DNA of 64,000 bases from assembly GCF_022376445.1 (NCBI RefSeq), contig NW_025954963.1:1550001-1614000 (forward strand). The letters run 5' to 3'. This DNA is from Fomitopsis serialis (taxonomy: Eukaryota > Basidiomycota > Agaricomycetes > Polyporales > Fomitopsidaceae). A program made the position numbers and the translations under genes. Below the pieces are notes generated by a model. That model made no database searches, was not told the DNA's origin, and saw nothing but the letters and a program-made list of their open reading frames with translations. Positions 33,142 to 45,877 of this stretch are shown here, one piece after another. How positions within the stretch are numbered: the stretch's first letter is position 1; every line of letters begins with the position of its first letter.

Positions 33142-36100
33142 ATGCCTAGTCCTGGTAGCGCTTATAGTGCGAATAGCGCGCGTGAGCAGTTGGCGACGAT
33201 GGCCACGCAGCACCCCATGGCAATTCCGAACCGCAACGGCCTCTCCCATCCTCTCCGCCACGAGGTTTCTCACGAGTCAGTGAGAAGCCATACACAAGCG
33301 GGCCCAGCCGACGTGCGCCCAGCCGAGACCCAGTCGAGTGTCCATCATGCCCCTCAGGCTTCTTCATCCGACCACCACCCACCCCTCGCACAGCGAATTG
33401 CGTCTACCTTGCGACGGTCGAGCAGCGCTGCTCTTCTACTGCAAGAAAGACAGCCAGAGGAAACGGCTATCAGACCTTCACAACCCTGGATCACTGGCCC
33501 GTCGCGATGTTCATCTAGTCCCTCGAGCTCGATCGACAGCCAGCCATCTACAGCTACTTCACGCCCTTCGAACGTATCGGGCCGCGCAAGTCTCTCACAC
33601 TCCGCCGGCTCACACGAGTGGACCCCTGCTGCTAATTCAGTACAGTGCCATCACTTTTGCAGAGGCCGCTCAGAGTCTGACGATGGCACCTGCACCTAGG
33701 AAAACTCATACCACGATCCAAATCGCAGACGCCAAGACAGCCGTTCTGCAAACGTCTACACAGACTCAGGGCACGGTAGCGCGGACTCGGACGCGTTCGA
33801 GAGCGAAGAGGTAAACCTGACCGCGCTGAGACGCATCGTCGAGAAGATGGAACAGCGAGAAGCGCAATTCATAAAGCGCAATGGGCGGAAGCTTCACCGA
33901 TACCCAGCCAGCGCGGTGCCGTACCCGCGAAGCTACGATCGCACAGTCGTGGACCAGTGAGTAGTCGTCACGCACGAGGGAACGTCCGGTTCGGATAACA
34001 CCGTGAGAATAGCGATGTGTGGTGTATGATGTGGTCGCAACAGCTCTCTGGGAAGGTCGCGTGGCACTTGTTCAACACGCCACCGCAAAGAGTGTGCGTG
34101 ACGTCAAGCTTCCTTCTTTGTTGCGAGAGGGAGACTGATACCTACGAACAGTTTGGATCTTGGATGCGGCAAGTTATACATGATATTGCATCTCATTTCT
34201 TCCTGAACGCAACTGCGTCTTTAGGGACAGGCACTTGGATTCTAGATGCAGCCAAATCGTGGAAGGTATGCGCAGAAAAAGATAAATGCTATAATGGCGT
34301 CCGCTGACGTTTGCATTCCGCAGGACGCTCACTTCGTCGGTCCGTGTTTGACCGTGCTGTGTACCAACCCTGCCTGACAAGTGTGACACATAGGTTTGGA
34401 CGTTGTCCCTCTTCATCCGAACCTTGAAGAGATCGACCCAATACTAGCGTGGCGAGTCACATGGGTCCAAGCGAACTTGTACGTCCACATCTTATCACTC
34501 AACGTGAGTCTAGCTTCAATCCCTCGACAGTCTTGAACGCCTACCCTTCGACGATGGGGAATTCGACTTCGTGTAAGTGGAACGGGCATTAGTACACCGC
34601 CGCGTCTTCTGACGCGATATCACACAGTCACGTACGGCGAGTAGCACGAGGTATTCCAGAAGACAAGGTCTGTATCGCAGTATCTCAGTCTCGTTGACAT
34701 ATCTGACATACGGGACAGTGGGACCATGTACTTGAGGTCTGATACACACTATTCCCGACTCGAGCTGAGCGGCTGACACATTGTGACAGGAAATATCGCG
34801 CATAATGAAACCCGGCGGCGCAGTCGAAGTATGTGCTATTTCTGAAACAGCGGACCACATCTCACCGTATGATTAGTTAACAGAAGAAGATATATCCTTT
34901 CCCGGAATTCGTCAGCAAACTCCTGTGAAGAGTGACGACGCCCCCACAAGCAATACACCAGACCAACAGCCATCTACGATGGGCTCCCCGCTTGCACGGC
35001 CGCGCGCTCCCACACCGTCATCCATGACAAGCTACGAACAAAATATACCCTTATCCGCGATACCCAGTATACCGCAAAGCACGTCCAGCAAGTCGGCTGC
35101 AGGTTCCAAGATGTCGCCGAACGATCTCTCGCATAATGTGCCTGACGAGCCTCCCATCAACCCGCATGACCACTCGCTTCTAGAATTCATCTACAACGAG
35201 ATGCATGCGGCCAAGTTTATCAACCTCGCACCGCTGTCACTGCTGAGCAATATGTTGCCTTTGTACTTCCAAGGTCAGCTCGAAATCCATGTCTTCAGAC
35301 GTCCATCGACAGTATGTGTATGTTGACAAAGTTGCCACAGGGGTACGCACACACCCTCCGCTGGTAGTCATGTTCCCCCCTCCGCCCCACGAATCCTGCA
35401 ACCTCGGCACTGTGCCTGACCCCGCACCGCCTCCCCTAACAACCAGCTACGCCATTCCCTCACAAGACAAGGTGTCGCCGTCCGAGGGTGGGTCTGAACC
35501 GGCGGACGACCTGATGAGCTCGGAGACCATCGCTGTGCGACTCGAGCGGCTCGATCTCACACGGATCAACCCAAGCGCAGACGGAAAGACGCCCTTCGTG
35601 TCCGTCCCGCAGCTTGTCTCCGGCGCTGCCAAGTACCTCAGTGCGGACATGGCGCGGTATACCGCGTATGCGCCACGGTCGCTTTTCCAGCCGAACAAAT
35701 TCCAGCAGAAAGGACCGGCGCCGCCCCTGCCTAAGGGCGCGAAAGGCGGCGACTCGCAGAATGGCGGGGACGCTAAGGAAACGTGGGGTGAGGAACGCCT
35801 CCCCATCACCGCAGTCAAGTGTGATACCAGGACGCTCAATCTGCACCTAAGCGTAAGGGTGCAGGAGGTGCTTGCCTGCGCAGAGGCGATGTGGGACTTC
35901 GTGGAGGCGTACCAGGAGAGGGCGGGAGTGGATCTGACGTGGGGCAAGGCTTCGTCGATGACATCTTCATCCACGGGATCGGACGCCTCGAACATGGCGC
36001 CTCGGAGGCCGGTGCAAAAGACCACCAGGAATCCCAAGTGGAAGCAGCTACTGGGTTTGCAGAGGTCGCACTTCGACGCACTGCTTATGCGCTTCAAATT

Positions 36101-36609
36101 GTGAGCATCGTCTGCCATTTTTCCTGTTTCAATCCGTGGCTGTCATGAAGTAACGTAGCTGACATGACTGCGCCAGTGACATGGAGGACTGCTTGGGCTT
36201 CGACGCAGTACTGGAAGACCGCCTCGGATGGAACCCAGTGTCCCTCTCGCGCAGCGAGGAACGCATGGAATTCGACGCCATGTGCGATGCCTGGGCGGAC
36301 CACCAAGAGGTGCTTGCTAGATCGCGTACGTCTAGCGGCAAGGACAGCGTACCCCGGTTGAGCACGCCGCCCCTCACACGTTCCTCGTTGTCGATGGAGC
36401 CTCACACCTTTCGGACTAGCGAAGGTCAGGACACATTGCGGGGACCGAAGTCAGGCGCATATCCTGCGCTGCAGAAAGTACGCGAGTCGGGCGACGTGAG
36501 GTACTCCCAGGGCGAGTCGTTCACCAGCAGGCCCCGCCGTCAGCAGCCCATCCCGCCACACGAGCGCCTGAGTAGGACGATACGCTCGTTCGTAGCGTTC
36601 AAGCCGTAA
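33142..36609 (+). CDS. SAM-dependent methyltransferase-domain protein, 14 exons, with a GC-AG intron
   Basis: Exons: 33142-33639, 33700-33956, 34013-34093, 34152-34168, 34225-34265, 34324-34339, 34394-34478, 34531-34572, 34628-34667, 34719-34736, 34790-34828, 34877-35273, 35341-36100, 36177-36609. Phases all agree (2724 nt, 907 residues). The N-terminal ~250 residues are Ser/Pro-rich. The class I methyltransferase core is WHLFNTPPQRVLDLGCGTGT (motif I, SAM binding), HFVGLDVVPLHPNL (acidic loop), WVQANFLERLPFDDGEFDFV, then RVARGIPEDKWDHVLEEISR and IMKPGGAVE. The long C-terminal half is conserved-looking (FIYNEMHAAKFINLAPLSLL, MARYTAYAPRSLFQPNKFQQ, EAMWDFVEAYQERAGVDLTW) and ends disordered. Intron 34169-34224 begins GCAAGT, a GC-AG intron. 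The substrate is unknown; this is a basidiomycete-type large methyltransferase. Confidence 0.9.
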
Positions 36610-39600
36610 GGGGGGTGGAGGAGCGCTGCGCCTCACCGGCCGAGACCGCTGATCCATCATCGGAACCGAGCGTCATGCGCCAGGATGGAGCACAACATGG
36701 CAACAGGCCCCGACCTCGTTCACGATTCCGGTGCTGACACGGTACGTTTTGGGAAGATGACAGCGCAGGGGCGCGACAATGGGAAGGTGGCAATGGTCCT
36801 GATCCCGACGCAGCGGGGGGAGGTTACCCAGTTGGTCGCGAAGGGGCGACGGGTGCATCGGCGCGTTCTACAGAACCCGATCCAGGTGGTCTGTTCTCGG
36901 CGTCGCGAAGCTTCATTTCCGGACGCCACAGTGCGCGGGGGGCGTGGCACGTCGCCCCGGGCGGTATCTTGACAGGGAAGAAGAAGGCGACCTCGCTCAT
37001 TGAGGACTGTACGGCTCGCACTTCGTACGTACGGGCCTATGCGATCGAGCGCACCTCCGTGCACCGGTCCTCCACGATGTCGGGTCTAGCCCCCTCCAGG
37101 AGGTCGCAAATACCAAGAACGAACCCCTCCCGGGTTCTGATGCAGCTTCTCTGGGCCTCTCGTGCCAGCGTGTAGTCAGCGTACGATGCGGCGATCTATC
37201 TCCCCGTCGGTGATACTCCGCAAATGAAGCTTCCTGCAAATAAACGCCCCCATGAAATCTTGTTTAAACCTCGTGTGGGTGCGATGCGCTGATCATTAAC
37301 GGTGCGTATTCTGCTGTGAGTAATCCTCCCAGGGCCCTTGGGGCACAACATCACTTGCTTTCGAGGCGCTCGCAGGATCCGAGTTCCGTGGTCTACACTA
37401 CGAGTGGCTGGCCTCTGCTGACCGTTGGGTGCCTGTCGTATCGTTCGTACTGAGCGGGCACAGCCCATACACATGCTCCTGCTCATCAGACGTCGTCGGG
37501 CGCCATTACGCCGGCTCATATCAGAGGACCCTAATAAGGTGCGAAGACTGCCTTTCCGGGGCAAACCTGCCTTTCCTGTCCGACGTCCGTTCATGAGTAG
37601 TAAGGTATGCACCACAGGGGCCGAGCATCGTGCACCACTTGGCTCAGGGACTCATGAAGCTCCTGTGCACTACTGATCGTAAGCCGTGGGTCTGCCTTCT
37701 GTTCTGCTTCAAGCTCGCACCCCAGAGGCGAGACTCGGAGTGGGACGTCCGGCCGCTCGGATGAGCCTATTTGGCGAGTTCATTCTGGACCGAGGTGTCT
37801 GCCATCCACGTGTTGTGAGACAAAGACGAGTGAAGAGACTCGGGCAAGGATTCCACGCTGAGGAGGACAAATAAGCTCTCTTCATTAGATGTATCTATGT
37901 ACTCTGTTCGGCTCTGGACTGCAAAGTCCAAAATCCCACCCACCGATCCAATAGACTTCGAGTTGCTACGCAACGCCGCGACCGGCCCACACTCCGAACC
38001 ATGGGAGCCTCCGCCCACCGCTCTCCCAGGCCGACTTCGCGTCCCTGGCCATGGCCGCGGGCCTCGAACGTCGAAGAACCGAAGCGCACGCTAGGCCGGG
38101 ACGAATTTAGGTGAGGATTCATCTCGGGTCTTTTCATGCATGCATCCCATTGGCCTCGGGAGAAGGCGTCGGCGCGCGATTGGCGGCCGGAGGGCCTGGA
38201 GCGAGATGCCTTCATGTTTGCGGACCCTCGCCAATGCGCTGCTCTAGGATTGGCCACGTGGAGGGTCGGTGTCGCGGAAGTGGAAGTGGAAGCGAGGGAA
38301 GGGAGAGTTGGAGGAGGGCGAGATAAGACTGAGGCGAATGGTCCACTGGCATGGCTATTTGGCTATGAGCTCATGGGAGTAGGCTAGTAGAGTGTGGTCC
38401 GAAGCTTAAGGACGTTTACTCATCCACCTGCGTATGATCCCATGGAACCACAACCGAATACTTCGCGCCCCGGTGTCTGCGAGGCATGCTCTTAAACTCC
38501 CGGGCGCGTTTCCCCTTGAAGCTGAGAAGCGGTCCACTGACATATCAAGTTGTCGAAGTGCTACCTTCGAGTACGTAACTGTCAAATACACAAGACGGTG
38601 GTGTCCATAGATGCCCAAGCCGATAGCGGGAAGCACTGCAGCTATCCAGAACGGAGACAGTGATGTTCTCAGTGCTTGTTATTTGTCTCGCGCCGCGCCG
38701 AATTTCACTGCTGCGTTAGCCCCAGGCCGAATACACACCCTGTAAACAATGAGAACACAAGGACCAAACAGCCATAAGTCCTACAGTGCATCAAAGTATC
38801 ATTTCCGGAACGAACGCAGAAGGTCAAAGTCCCTGAAATTACATTCGGGGATCAAACAATTGATGCTACAGTACGGACGAACATGGCATGCATGGGCAAA
38901 AGCCCGAGGCCTGTTTGTCTTCGAAGCCCGGAGGCCGTCAATGAAAGTGAACAGTTAGACAAGGCAGAATAGCGCGGACGACAAAATGGACTGTCCTATC
39001 ATAATGGAAGCCACATGAGCGGGGCGCTCACAATATGTATTGCGCGTCAAAGTCATAGACTAAGACTCTGCGTAAATGAGTGCAGCGGAGGGCTATGGTC
39101 AAATATGCGATCATGAATGCATCCACAGTGTCTCTGGGGAAGCCACATTCTCATTAAGGACGAGGTATGAATCGAATGAAGCAACGCGTCACGGGGAGGA
39201 CTCGAGGAGTCGAGCACGCACCGACGAACGGTACGAGAACCAACTTCCATGAGCTGATCTGGACCCCGCACACGGCGACGCGGCGACGGACATGTACCAG
39301 ACGAGGCACCCACGCACCAACAGCAGCCGTCTTCGCCCCCGGGCCCTCTCTCCCCCTATTGAGCCCCACAGCCATGGACGCTGAACCATCCACTATCATG
39401 CACAGTTCCCACCGGCAGAGCGCAACAGCGACATGCCGAATCGAGTTGCGCAGGCTAACTATCATCGACGCTCGCCCAACACGGCAGGCCTCGTGGCCCC
39501 GCATCGAGCGACGTCGACGTGCGGGCCCAGCGAAGGTTCAGGGAAGGCGCCACAGCTGATCGCAGGGACACGTTCATTCATTGGATGCACGGCGAACAAT

Positions 39601-41735
39601 GCAGCGCTGTGGTTCCGTCAGCGCACTGTGGCAGAGATGTCGTATCATGAAGGAAGTGCACGCCGGCGTACCACTGCACCATTGTCCCGGCCCTTTCTAC
39701 TTTTCGATCCACCCGTGGGTTCGTCCCAGCAGTTCCTCACCAGCTGCAGGACAATCCGAGCCGCGTTCAGCAGAGCCCACGGTCGAGAAGCGTAGCGATA
39801 GGCTCGATGCAGACTCTGCGGGACGGACCATACGCAAAGGAGAGAACAATGACGAAGGGCTCGTGGCGCGCTCACCCACACCGCTTCCTAAATCGAGCCA
39901 TGCCCCAGGCCACAGCGCATCGGCACCAAAGCGGCATGCACCTGAGCCCACATTCCCACCGGGAAGAGGCCCAAGCTCAAGCCTCGGGAGTTCTCGGACA
40001 CGATGCACGACGCACGGTGCACGCTCCCGTCTGTGACCCACGAACGTCTATGTAATCATCACACCGTGTCCCAACCGTGTCCTTCATGGTCTTCCCTTGC
40101 CCACCCGCCGCTTCGGGCAGGGATCCGCGCGCGCACCTACCCTGGCCCAACACAGAGCCCGAAGCGTAGCATGCCGCACTAGGCCGTCCGCATCTGGATC
40201 AGAACTCTGCCCACCCGAGATGGAACCCAGTCCGACAGCCTGTGCGCACAGCGGCAATGCACTGTACAACGTCCGGCGCTCTCGAGGTCCTGGGACCAGC
40301 GGCGGGTCTACTCAGGCGCAGACGCCCCGAGTCCAACGCCTGTACATAGCCACGCGCCCAACGTCCGCGTCAGCACCGGATGCAGCACCACAGTGGTCCT
40401 GTTGTGCACGGAAATCGCGCTAGAGAGCCTCTGGGGCCGAGGCCCATCCGTCCCTTCCTCGATTTAGTCTCAGCAAGTACGTGGGATCGCCCGCACACAC
40501 GCTTGGCCCACCAGGAACGCGGTCCTCCCACGGAGCGTGCTTAGAGTCTGCTAAGGCGTCGGACTGCGACCATACCCAGTTGGGCCCGGCGGCAACCTCG
40601 ACTCGGGAGGCGTTTGGCGCGCGCTTGCGCGGCGGAGGCTAGGCCAGCCAATTGATCGCCAGCGACAGGCGGGCGTATGGATCCTGGAACTCGGAAGTCT
40701 CATCATATCCGCTCAGCACGGAATGAACGGGGGATCGAAACCACGTCCCCCTTCTCTGTGTGCCTTGGCCGTTAGGGACAAGTACGCGATCCATTGTTGC
40801 CGCTGTCGTGAGTCCGACAAATCATTGAAGTCGATTTAGGACCCTGTACGCACAGCTTCCTAGAGACGAGGGTGCTGCTCTGCGCCGCGTACGTCTTCGG
40901 ACTGGTGCTATAGAGCGGCGGGCAGAGGTCCGAATGTGACGAGCCTCCGTGCGCTCCGCCACTCCGTCTGCGCTCGCCTTCGAACTCGAGCGGGTGCAGT
41001 CGCCACCAAGCGAGCGACGTACAGGCTCCGAGCGCACACTGGAGATGCAAGGGGCAACCCGACCCTGCAGTGCGATCGCCCGCCCGCTTGGTAGCGTGTT
41101 CGCGCCTCGAGATCCAGCGAACACGTCCCGCGTCCCCGGGTACGGGCGCTGAACGTTGAACCGCCGGCATACATTTCGGGCAACCCTCCTTCCTACCTTG
41201 GGCATCCCACACCAGTCGGCGCCTGCACTCTGGAGGTATTTCAGCACGTCGTCCAGGAGCAGCACGAGAACTTGATCCCAACGAGCCACGTTGGGCGGTC
41301 ATGGGCGCCTCCGCGAGGCCTCGACTGAGCGGGGAGTGAGGAGATCGTCGGAGAGAGACACGGAAGGACCGCGGTTGAGCGTTTCGGGCAGTCGAGTTTC
41401 CTATCTCGGGCCTGTCCATTATGGTCCGCGCGCGATCTGTCCCAGTTCGGCTCATCCGTCCAATTTGAATGACGACCAGGTCCGTTTGCCTTTCTCTGTT
41501 CGGCGTGGTCTTCACCACCGCCGGCGGAACGATGAGGTACGGCAAGTGTATGTAGGACAAACCAAGGACAAACGGACCGTCCTGGGCTCGATCCAGGGGC
41601 GTGTCCGAGTCCACCGTCGAACTTCGCGCGTCTATGTGATCGATGTTGTTCCAAGAAGAGGCCAGACACGGAAGGGCCACGTTCAGAACCTTTACAGCAG
41701 TTCAAAGTCCCTATATATCCCGACCCTGTCAATGG

Positions 41736-42059
41736 CCAGACCGCGATCCGTCCGAGCTGCGAGCATCAAGCTCAAGGCCGCCTTCGTGCGCACGTCATCC
41801 ACCCAGCAACACCTCGGCTCAGCTGCAGCCCGGGAGGGGTGCCCGAGTCGGACATTCGACCTTCGAACTTCGAACTGAACATCATCGCGTGCCCGGGCGA
41901 TCGGTGTGCGTGCGTTATTTCGGGAACGAACCCTCCTCGTCCGAGCGGTTCGGTTTACTAATTGAGACTCGACGTACGCGTTCCTTGAGCAGACCGCGAT
42001 CCGTCCTCGCTGCGAGTGTCAAGCCCGCCTTCGCGCGTACGTCATCCGCCCAGCAACGC
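41736..42059 (+). repeat. Degenerate direct repeat, ~75 bp units 253 bp apart
   Basis: The stretch 41736-41812 (CAGACCGCGATCCGTCC..., GCGCACGTCATCCACCCAGC) recurs at 41989-42059 with substitutions and a small deletion (CAGACCGCGATCCGTCC..., GCGTACGTCATCCGCCCAGC). The two are clearly related. It could be a remnant of a tandem array or the ends of a short element. Confidence 0.65.
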
Positions 42060-44527
42060 CGACGGTGAAGCGCGCCAGCCTCACTACTACTCGGCCCACT
42101 CGCAGCGACCCCGACCCGCCCCTCCCTGCGCCGAGGAACAGCAGACGGGATCACGGGCTTAGGACGAACGCACCTAGGTCCAACTTCGAGCCTCCGGAAT
42201 GGGCAACCGCCCTGTTCTTCTGGTACGCAGCCGAGTTGGGAGGGCCGACGCGCGGTACGTCATAGAGGCTCGTGAGGGGCGGAACTGGTTACGAGGGCTG
42301 GCACGAGGTTACTGCAAGGATTTCGAGCGGCCCGCGTCTACACGGAAGCCAGGTCTGCGGCGATGTTGAGGCGTCGAGGAACGGAGCGGGCGTCGATGCA
42401 CCAGATGTGTACCGCGCGAGGTTGGACGTAAGTGGACGCAGGGCGTGATCCCGAGAGCTACTGGCACGCGGTAGCTTGCTGTCTAGTAGGACGTTGACTG
42501 CGCGTCACGAAGGCTAGGTGGTCGCAGGACGGAGGAAGCTTCGGGCGTGTGCATGCTCGAGTTCTGGACGAGAAACTCGGTGCACGGACAGCTGGGCACA
42601 TAGGATGTAGTACATGTGCAGCGCGTCCGCATCCGTCCACTCCGTAATACCCGGACGATCGCCCGCGTACACACATACACACGTGGCCGCGCTCGATCGT
42701 TCGCAAGTTCGAGCCACAAGGTTCACAGAGCCGGAGATGGGAGCCGTGACACAGACGCACTGACCACGGCCACCGCAAGTCCCGAGCGGTGCTGACAGAG
42801 AGTGTGTGTGGTACAGCCCCCGACGCATAGATAACTGTGGCACGCAGCCGGATCCAGTCACATCTCGTACGCCGTGACTCGCCGCCAGTGCCCACAGCAG
42901 GCGGCTGTGCGGGCGCGGCCGCTACGAGACGAGAGCGCACCTAATCCGGTGCATGCGGATCCGCTGCCGACTGCGGGGTAGAGTGCAGCGGAGGATCCAG
43001 CGTCCAGCCGGAGGGCATGCTAGCAGCACGTACGAGCGGGAGCCTGAGAGCAGTGCCGTCCGAGACGCGCAGGGCAGGGAAGCCGCACCGCGCAGAAGGC
43101 AGGGGATTTGCCAATTCGGGCGTGCACGAGAGCTCCTCAGGCTGGCCTCGGGGCCACATCCGTGGAGCGCGTCCCTGCCCCCGTCTTCGCGCATTGAGTT
43201 CCGCGGGCGGGTGCGGGGGGCCTATCAGTTGTGGTAGAGTTTGTCGTGCGTGCAGAGGAAAGGGGCGAGCCTAGAAGCGTGATACCTGTGGCAGAGCTGG
43301 ACGTAGTTTGAGGGGCACGGAGAGGCCAGTGGCATTCAGCCGCAAGAGGCACTGAGGCGGGGGCGCCGCGGCATGCGACTGCGCGGGGCTGTGGCCGCTG
43401 GCCGCCATTCCGGCTGAGCATACAGGGTATTACAGTGATACGGCGCATACGAGCGAGTCAGCAAGCCAGTATGTGGTCGGGAGGCCCGCACACAGCGGTG
43501 CCGCATCCGAGACACTGGCGTTCATCAACAAATAGCTTATATGGTGTGTCGCCTGCCTAATGCGCGCGCTGCACAGGCTCCGCGCGTTTGGTACGAGCGC
43601 GCGGCGGTGCGTGCGTGGCCGGGAGTCGAGGGCGGTGGGCGACGGACGTGCTCGGCTGTGTTGGGGTGGGAGGCTGGAGGGCGATCGGCGGCGCGGGGGA
43701 TGGGCGTGGGCAGATGGATCTGAGGTGCCTTCGAGATGCGAGGCGGAAGCAAATCTGCGCTGGCTGATGCCTCCATGGAACACGGACATGGACGCGCCTC
43801 GCCACTGGCCGCTCGCTCGCTGAACGGCAGACCGTCGTGAAGACCCTGAGCGAGCGCTGGCACGGAGAGCAATGCGCTAAGGCGAGGAGAAATGGCAGCT
43901 AAGCAGCGCGTCCACAGGAACTCGGTGCAGGTGAGTCTAGCGCAACGACGACCACGACGCCGCCGCTGCCGGGGACGACGAGCAGGGTGCGCCGGCAGCG
44001 AGCGCGTCCCGGAGGACAAAAGGCCGTCCGGCGTGTGGAACGGTGGACAATGCGGGGACAGAGGCGCCGCCAAGCCGGGCCACCGCATCAGATCGCAACG
44101 CGAGGCGGGGGACGGATCTGGGATGCATGGCGATCTCCCGATTGGGCGACGCCTTCGGGGTGCTCGGATGACTGAGCGCCCCAATATAGCAGCCGACCTG
44201 CCATATGCGCCCGCGTGCCTGGCCTGCCGGATCCAGCGGTCATGCGTCGCCCGGCGAGGCGCGCAGGCGCAGCGCGAACGTGTCCGTGCGCGATGCACAC
44301 TGCGCGGGTGGGCACAGCGGGGCAGCTGCCAGTCTGGCAGGGCAACGGCAGCGGACAGCAAACGAGCGATGCGGTGGCGGGGGACAGGGCACTGCGGAGA
44401 AGGGAGGGCCGGGAGAGGGCGAGGCGAGGCCAGCGGTGGCGGGGGGTGCGTGATGGCGATAAGATAGGACGCGGGGTCTGGACTGAGGCGTGGGAGAGCG
44501 GCGGCAGGCCCGTTTGGGTGGTGAGGA

Positions 44528-44535
44528 TATATAGG
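44528..44535 (+). promoter_or_regulatory. Candidate TATA box of the MADS-box gene
   Basis: TATATAGG lies 143-150 bp upstream of the ATG at 44678, followed by a C/T-rich leader. Assigned by position. Confidence 0.45.
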
Positions 44536-44677
44536 GCAGTGTCAGAAAAGGGAAGGGAGTTTCCTCGTCTGCTCCTCCCATTTCCGGGCAACCCTTTTCG
44601 GGCACCCCCCCCATCCACACCAGACGCGTCCGCCCCCGCCTCCCTCCCCGTCCCCCCTCCCCCTGCCCTCTCCCACC

Positions 44678-45877
44678 ATGCCAGACTCCGCCGCACACGG
44701 CCTCGCTGGCAACAAACGCCGCCTCGACGACCCCAACGGGCCCCACCACCCGCCCCCGAGGACGCGTTCATCACCGACCACGACGCCGCGGACTCGGGCG
44801 GAGAAGACGACGACGACGAGGAGAAGCCAAAGAGCGACAAGAAGGCGGGCAGGCGGAAGATTAAGATCGAGTTCATCCAAGACAAGTCCCGCAGACACAT
44901 CACCTTCTCCAAGCGCAAGGCGGGCATCATGAAGAAGGTGCGTCCCCGGACGCGTCTCGCGCTCCCGCACTCCGTCTAACCAACGCGTTTGTCGCAGGCG
45001 TACGAGCTCTCGACGCTCACGGGCACCCAAGTGCTCCTGCTTGTCGTCTCCGAGACCGGTCTCGTCTACACATTCACCACGGCGAAGCTGCAGCCTCTCG
45101 TGACCCAGCCCGAGGGCAAGAACCTCATTCAAGCGTGTCTGAACGCGCCGCACGGCACGCTCCCCTCCTCAATGCCCGTCGGCACCCCCCTCGGCCGCTC
45201 GAACCCCATTTCGACTCCCATGCACCACGGCGGGCCTCCCCCAGGCGGCGCGCCCAACGTTCCCGGCGGACTCGCGATCGGCTCCGGGAGTGGCTCCGGG
45301 AAAGATGACGAGGGAGACGACGCGAACGACGGCGAGCCCGAGCCCAACAACGACTCGCGCCGCAAGCGCCGCCGTGCCTCCTCCACCTCCGGCGGCAACT
45401 CCGCGTCCACCTCCGCGTCCGCCCCAGCGCCCGGTGCCGCTCCGCGCGCGACGAACCCCTCGCCCGGCGCACCCCCCGCAGGCGTCCCCCTCCCTCTCCA
45501 CACGCCCGCCCGCAGCCTATGCCCTCACTCCCCGGCGCGCCACCCGCGCTCGCGATCCCGGGCAGTGGTCAGCAGATGCCGGGCCAACTCGAGCAACATT
45601 CGCCGCGTCAAGGCCAGCAGCCGCCCAGCGGACAGCCCACGTCGCCCAACTACGCGAACGCCGGCCAGCCGTACGGCGCACCACCACCGCAGGGCGATCC
45701 GGGCATGTACGGACCTCCGCCGACGGGCCATGCGGGATATGGCGCGCCCCCTCCGTATGGATTCACGGGCCACGACGCGGGCGCGGGGGCCAGGGTCCGC
45801 CTGGGATGCCTGCGCACGGACAGTGGGGCGCACCTCCGCCTGTGCAGCAAGGAAACCACTACGCACCACGACGATGA
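44678..45877 (+). CDS. MCM1: MCM1/SRF-type MADS-box transcription factor (three apparent one-base losses)
   Basis: Exons are 44678-44937 and 44998-45877. The MADS domain spans the intron: GRRKIKIEFIQDKSRRHITF, SKRKAGIMKK, then AYELSTLTGTQVLLLVVSET, GLVYTFTTAKLQPLV. The following SAM-like extension (TQPEGKNLIQACLNAP) marks the SRF/MCM1 class, not the MEF2/Rlm1 class. The N-terminus is acidic (DAADSGGEDDDDEE); the C-terminus is Pro/Gly/Gln-rich (GQPYGAPPPQGDPGMYGPPP) and ends NHYAPRR. The natural-looking sequence changes frame at three homopolymers: the C run near 44753 (after NKRRLDDPNG), the C run near 45489, and the G run near 45785. Restoring one base at each gives 1143 nt, 380 residues. 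MCM1 proteins bind CArG boxes as dimers and work with partner factors in mating and cell-type genes. The DNA-binding domain itself is intact. Confidence 0.9.

Larger units (their letters stand above)
36610..44677. other. 8 kb gene-poor stretch
   Basis: No conserved domain, convincing splice chain, LTR, terminal inverted repeat or transposase/reverse-transcriptase motif is recognised. The many open frames are Arg/Ser/Pro-rich on both strands, typical of non-coding GC-rich DNA. A frame at about 39419-40036 reads somewhat protein-like (Ser/Pro-rich, e.g. RSPTPLPKSSHAPGHSASAP) but is not supported enough to call. The right end is the MADS gene promoter; a degenerate direct repeat lies at 41.7-42.06 kb. 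This may be decayed transposon DNA. Confidence 0.4.

Noticed and set aside
39374..40036. Possible Ser/Pro-rich gene
   Set aside because: Some protein-like text but no domain, no splice logic and no good start; not enough to call.
40772..41680. 302-codon minus-strand frame
   Set aside because: No conserved motif, Arg/Ser-rich, overlaps equally open frames on other strands, and crosses the edge of the degenerate repeat region.
43537..44930. Two long minus-strand frames (274 and 280 codons)
   Set aside because: Arg/Pro/Ser-rich, opposite the MADS gene and its promoter; composition of GC-rich DNA explains them.
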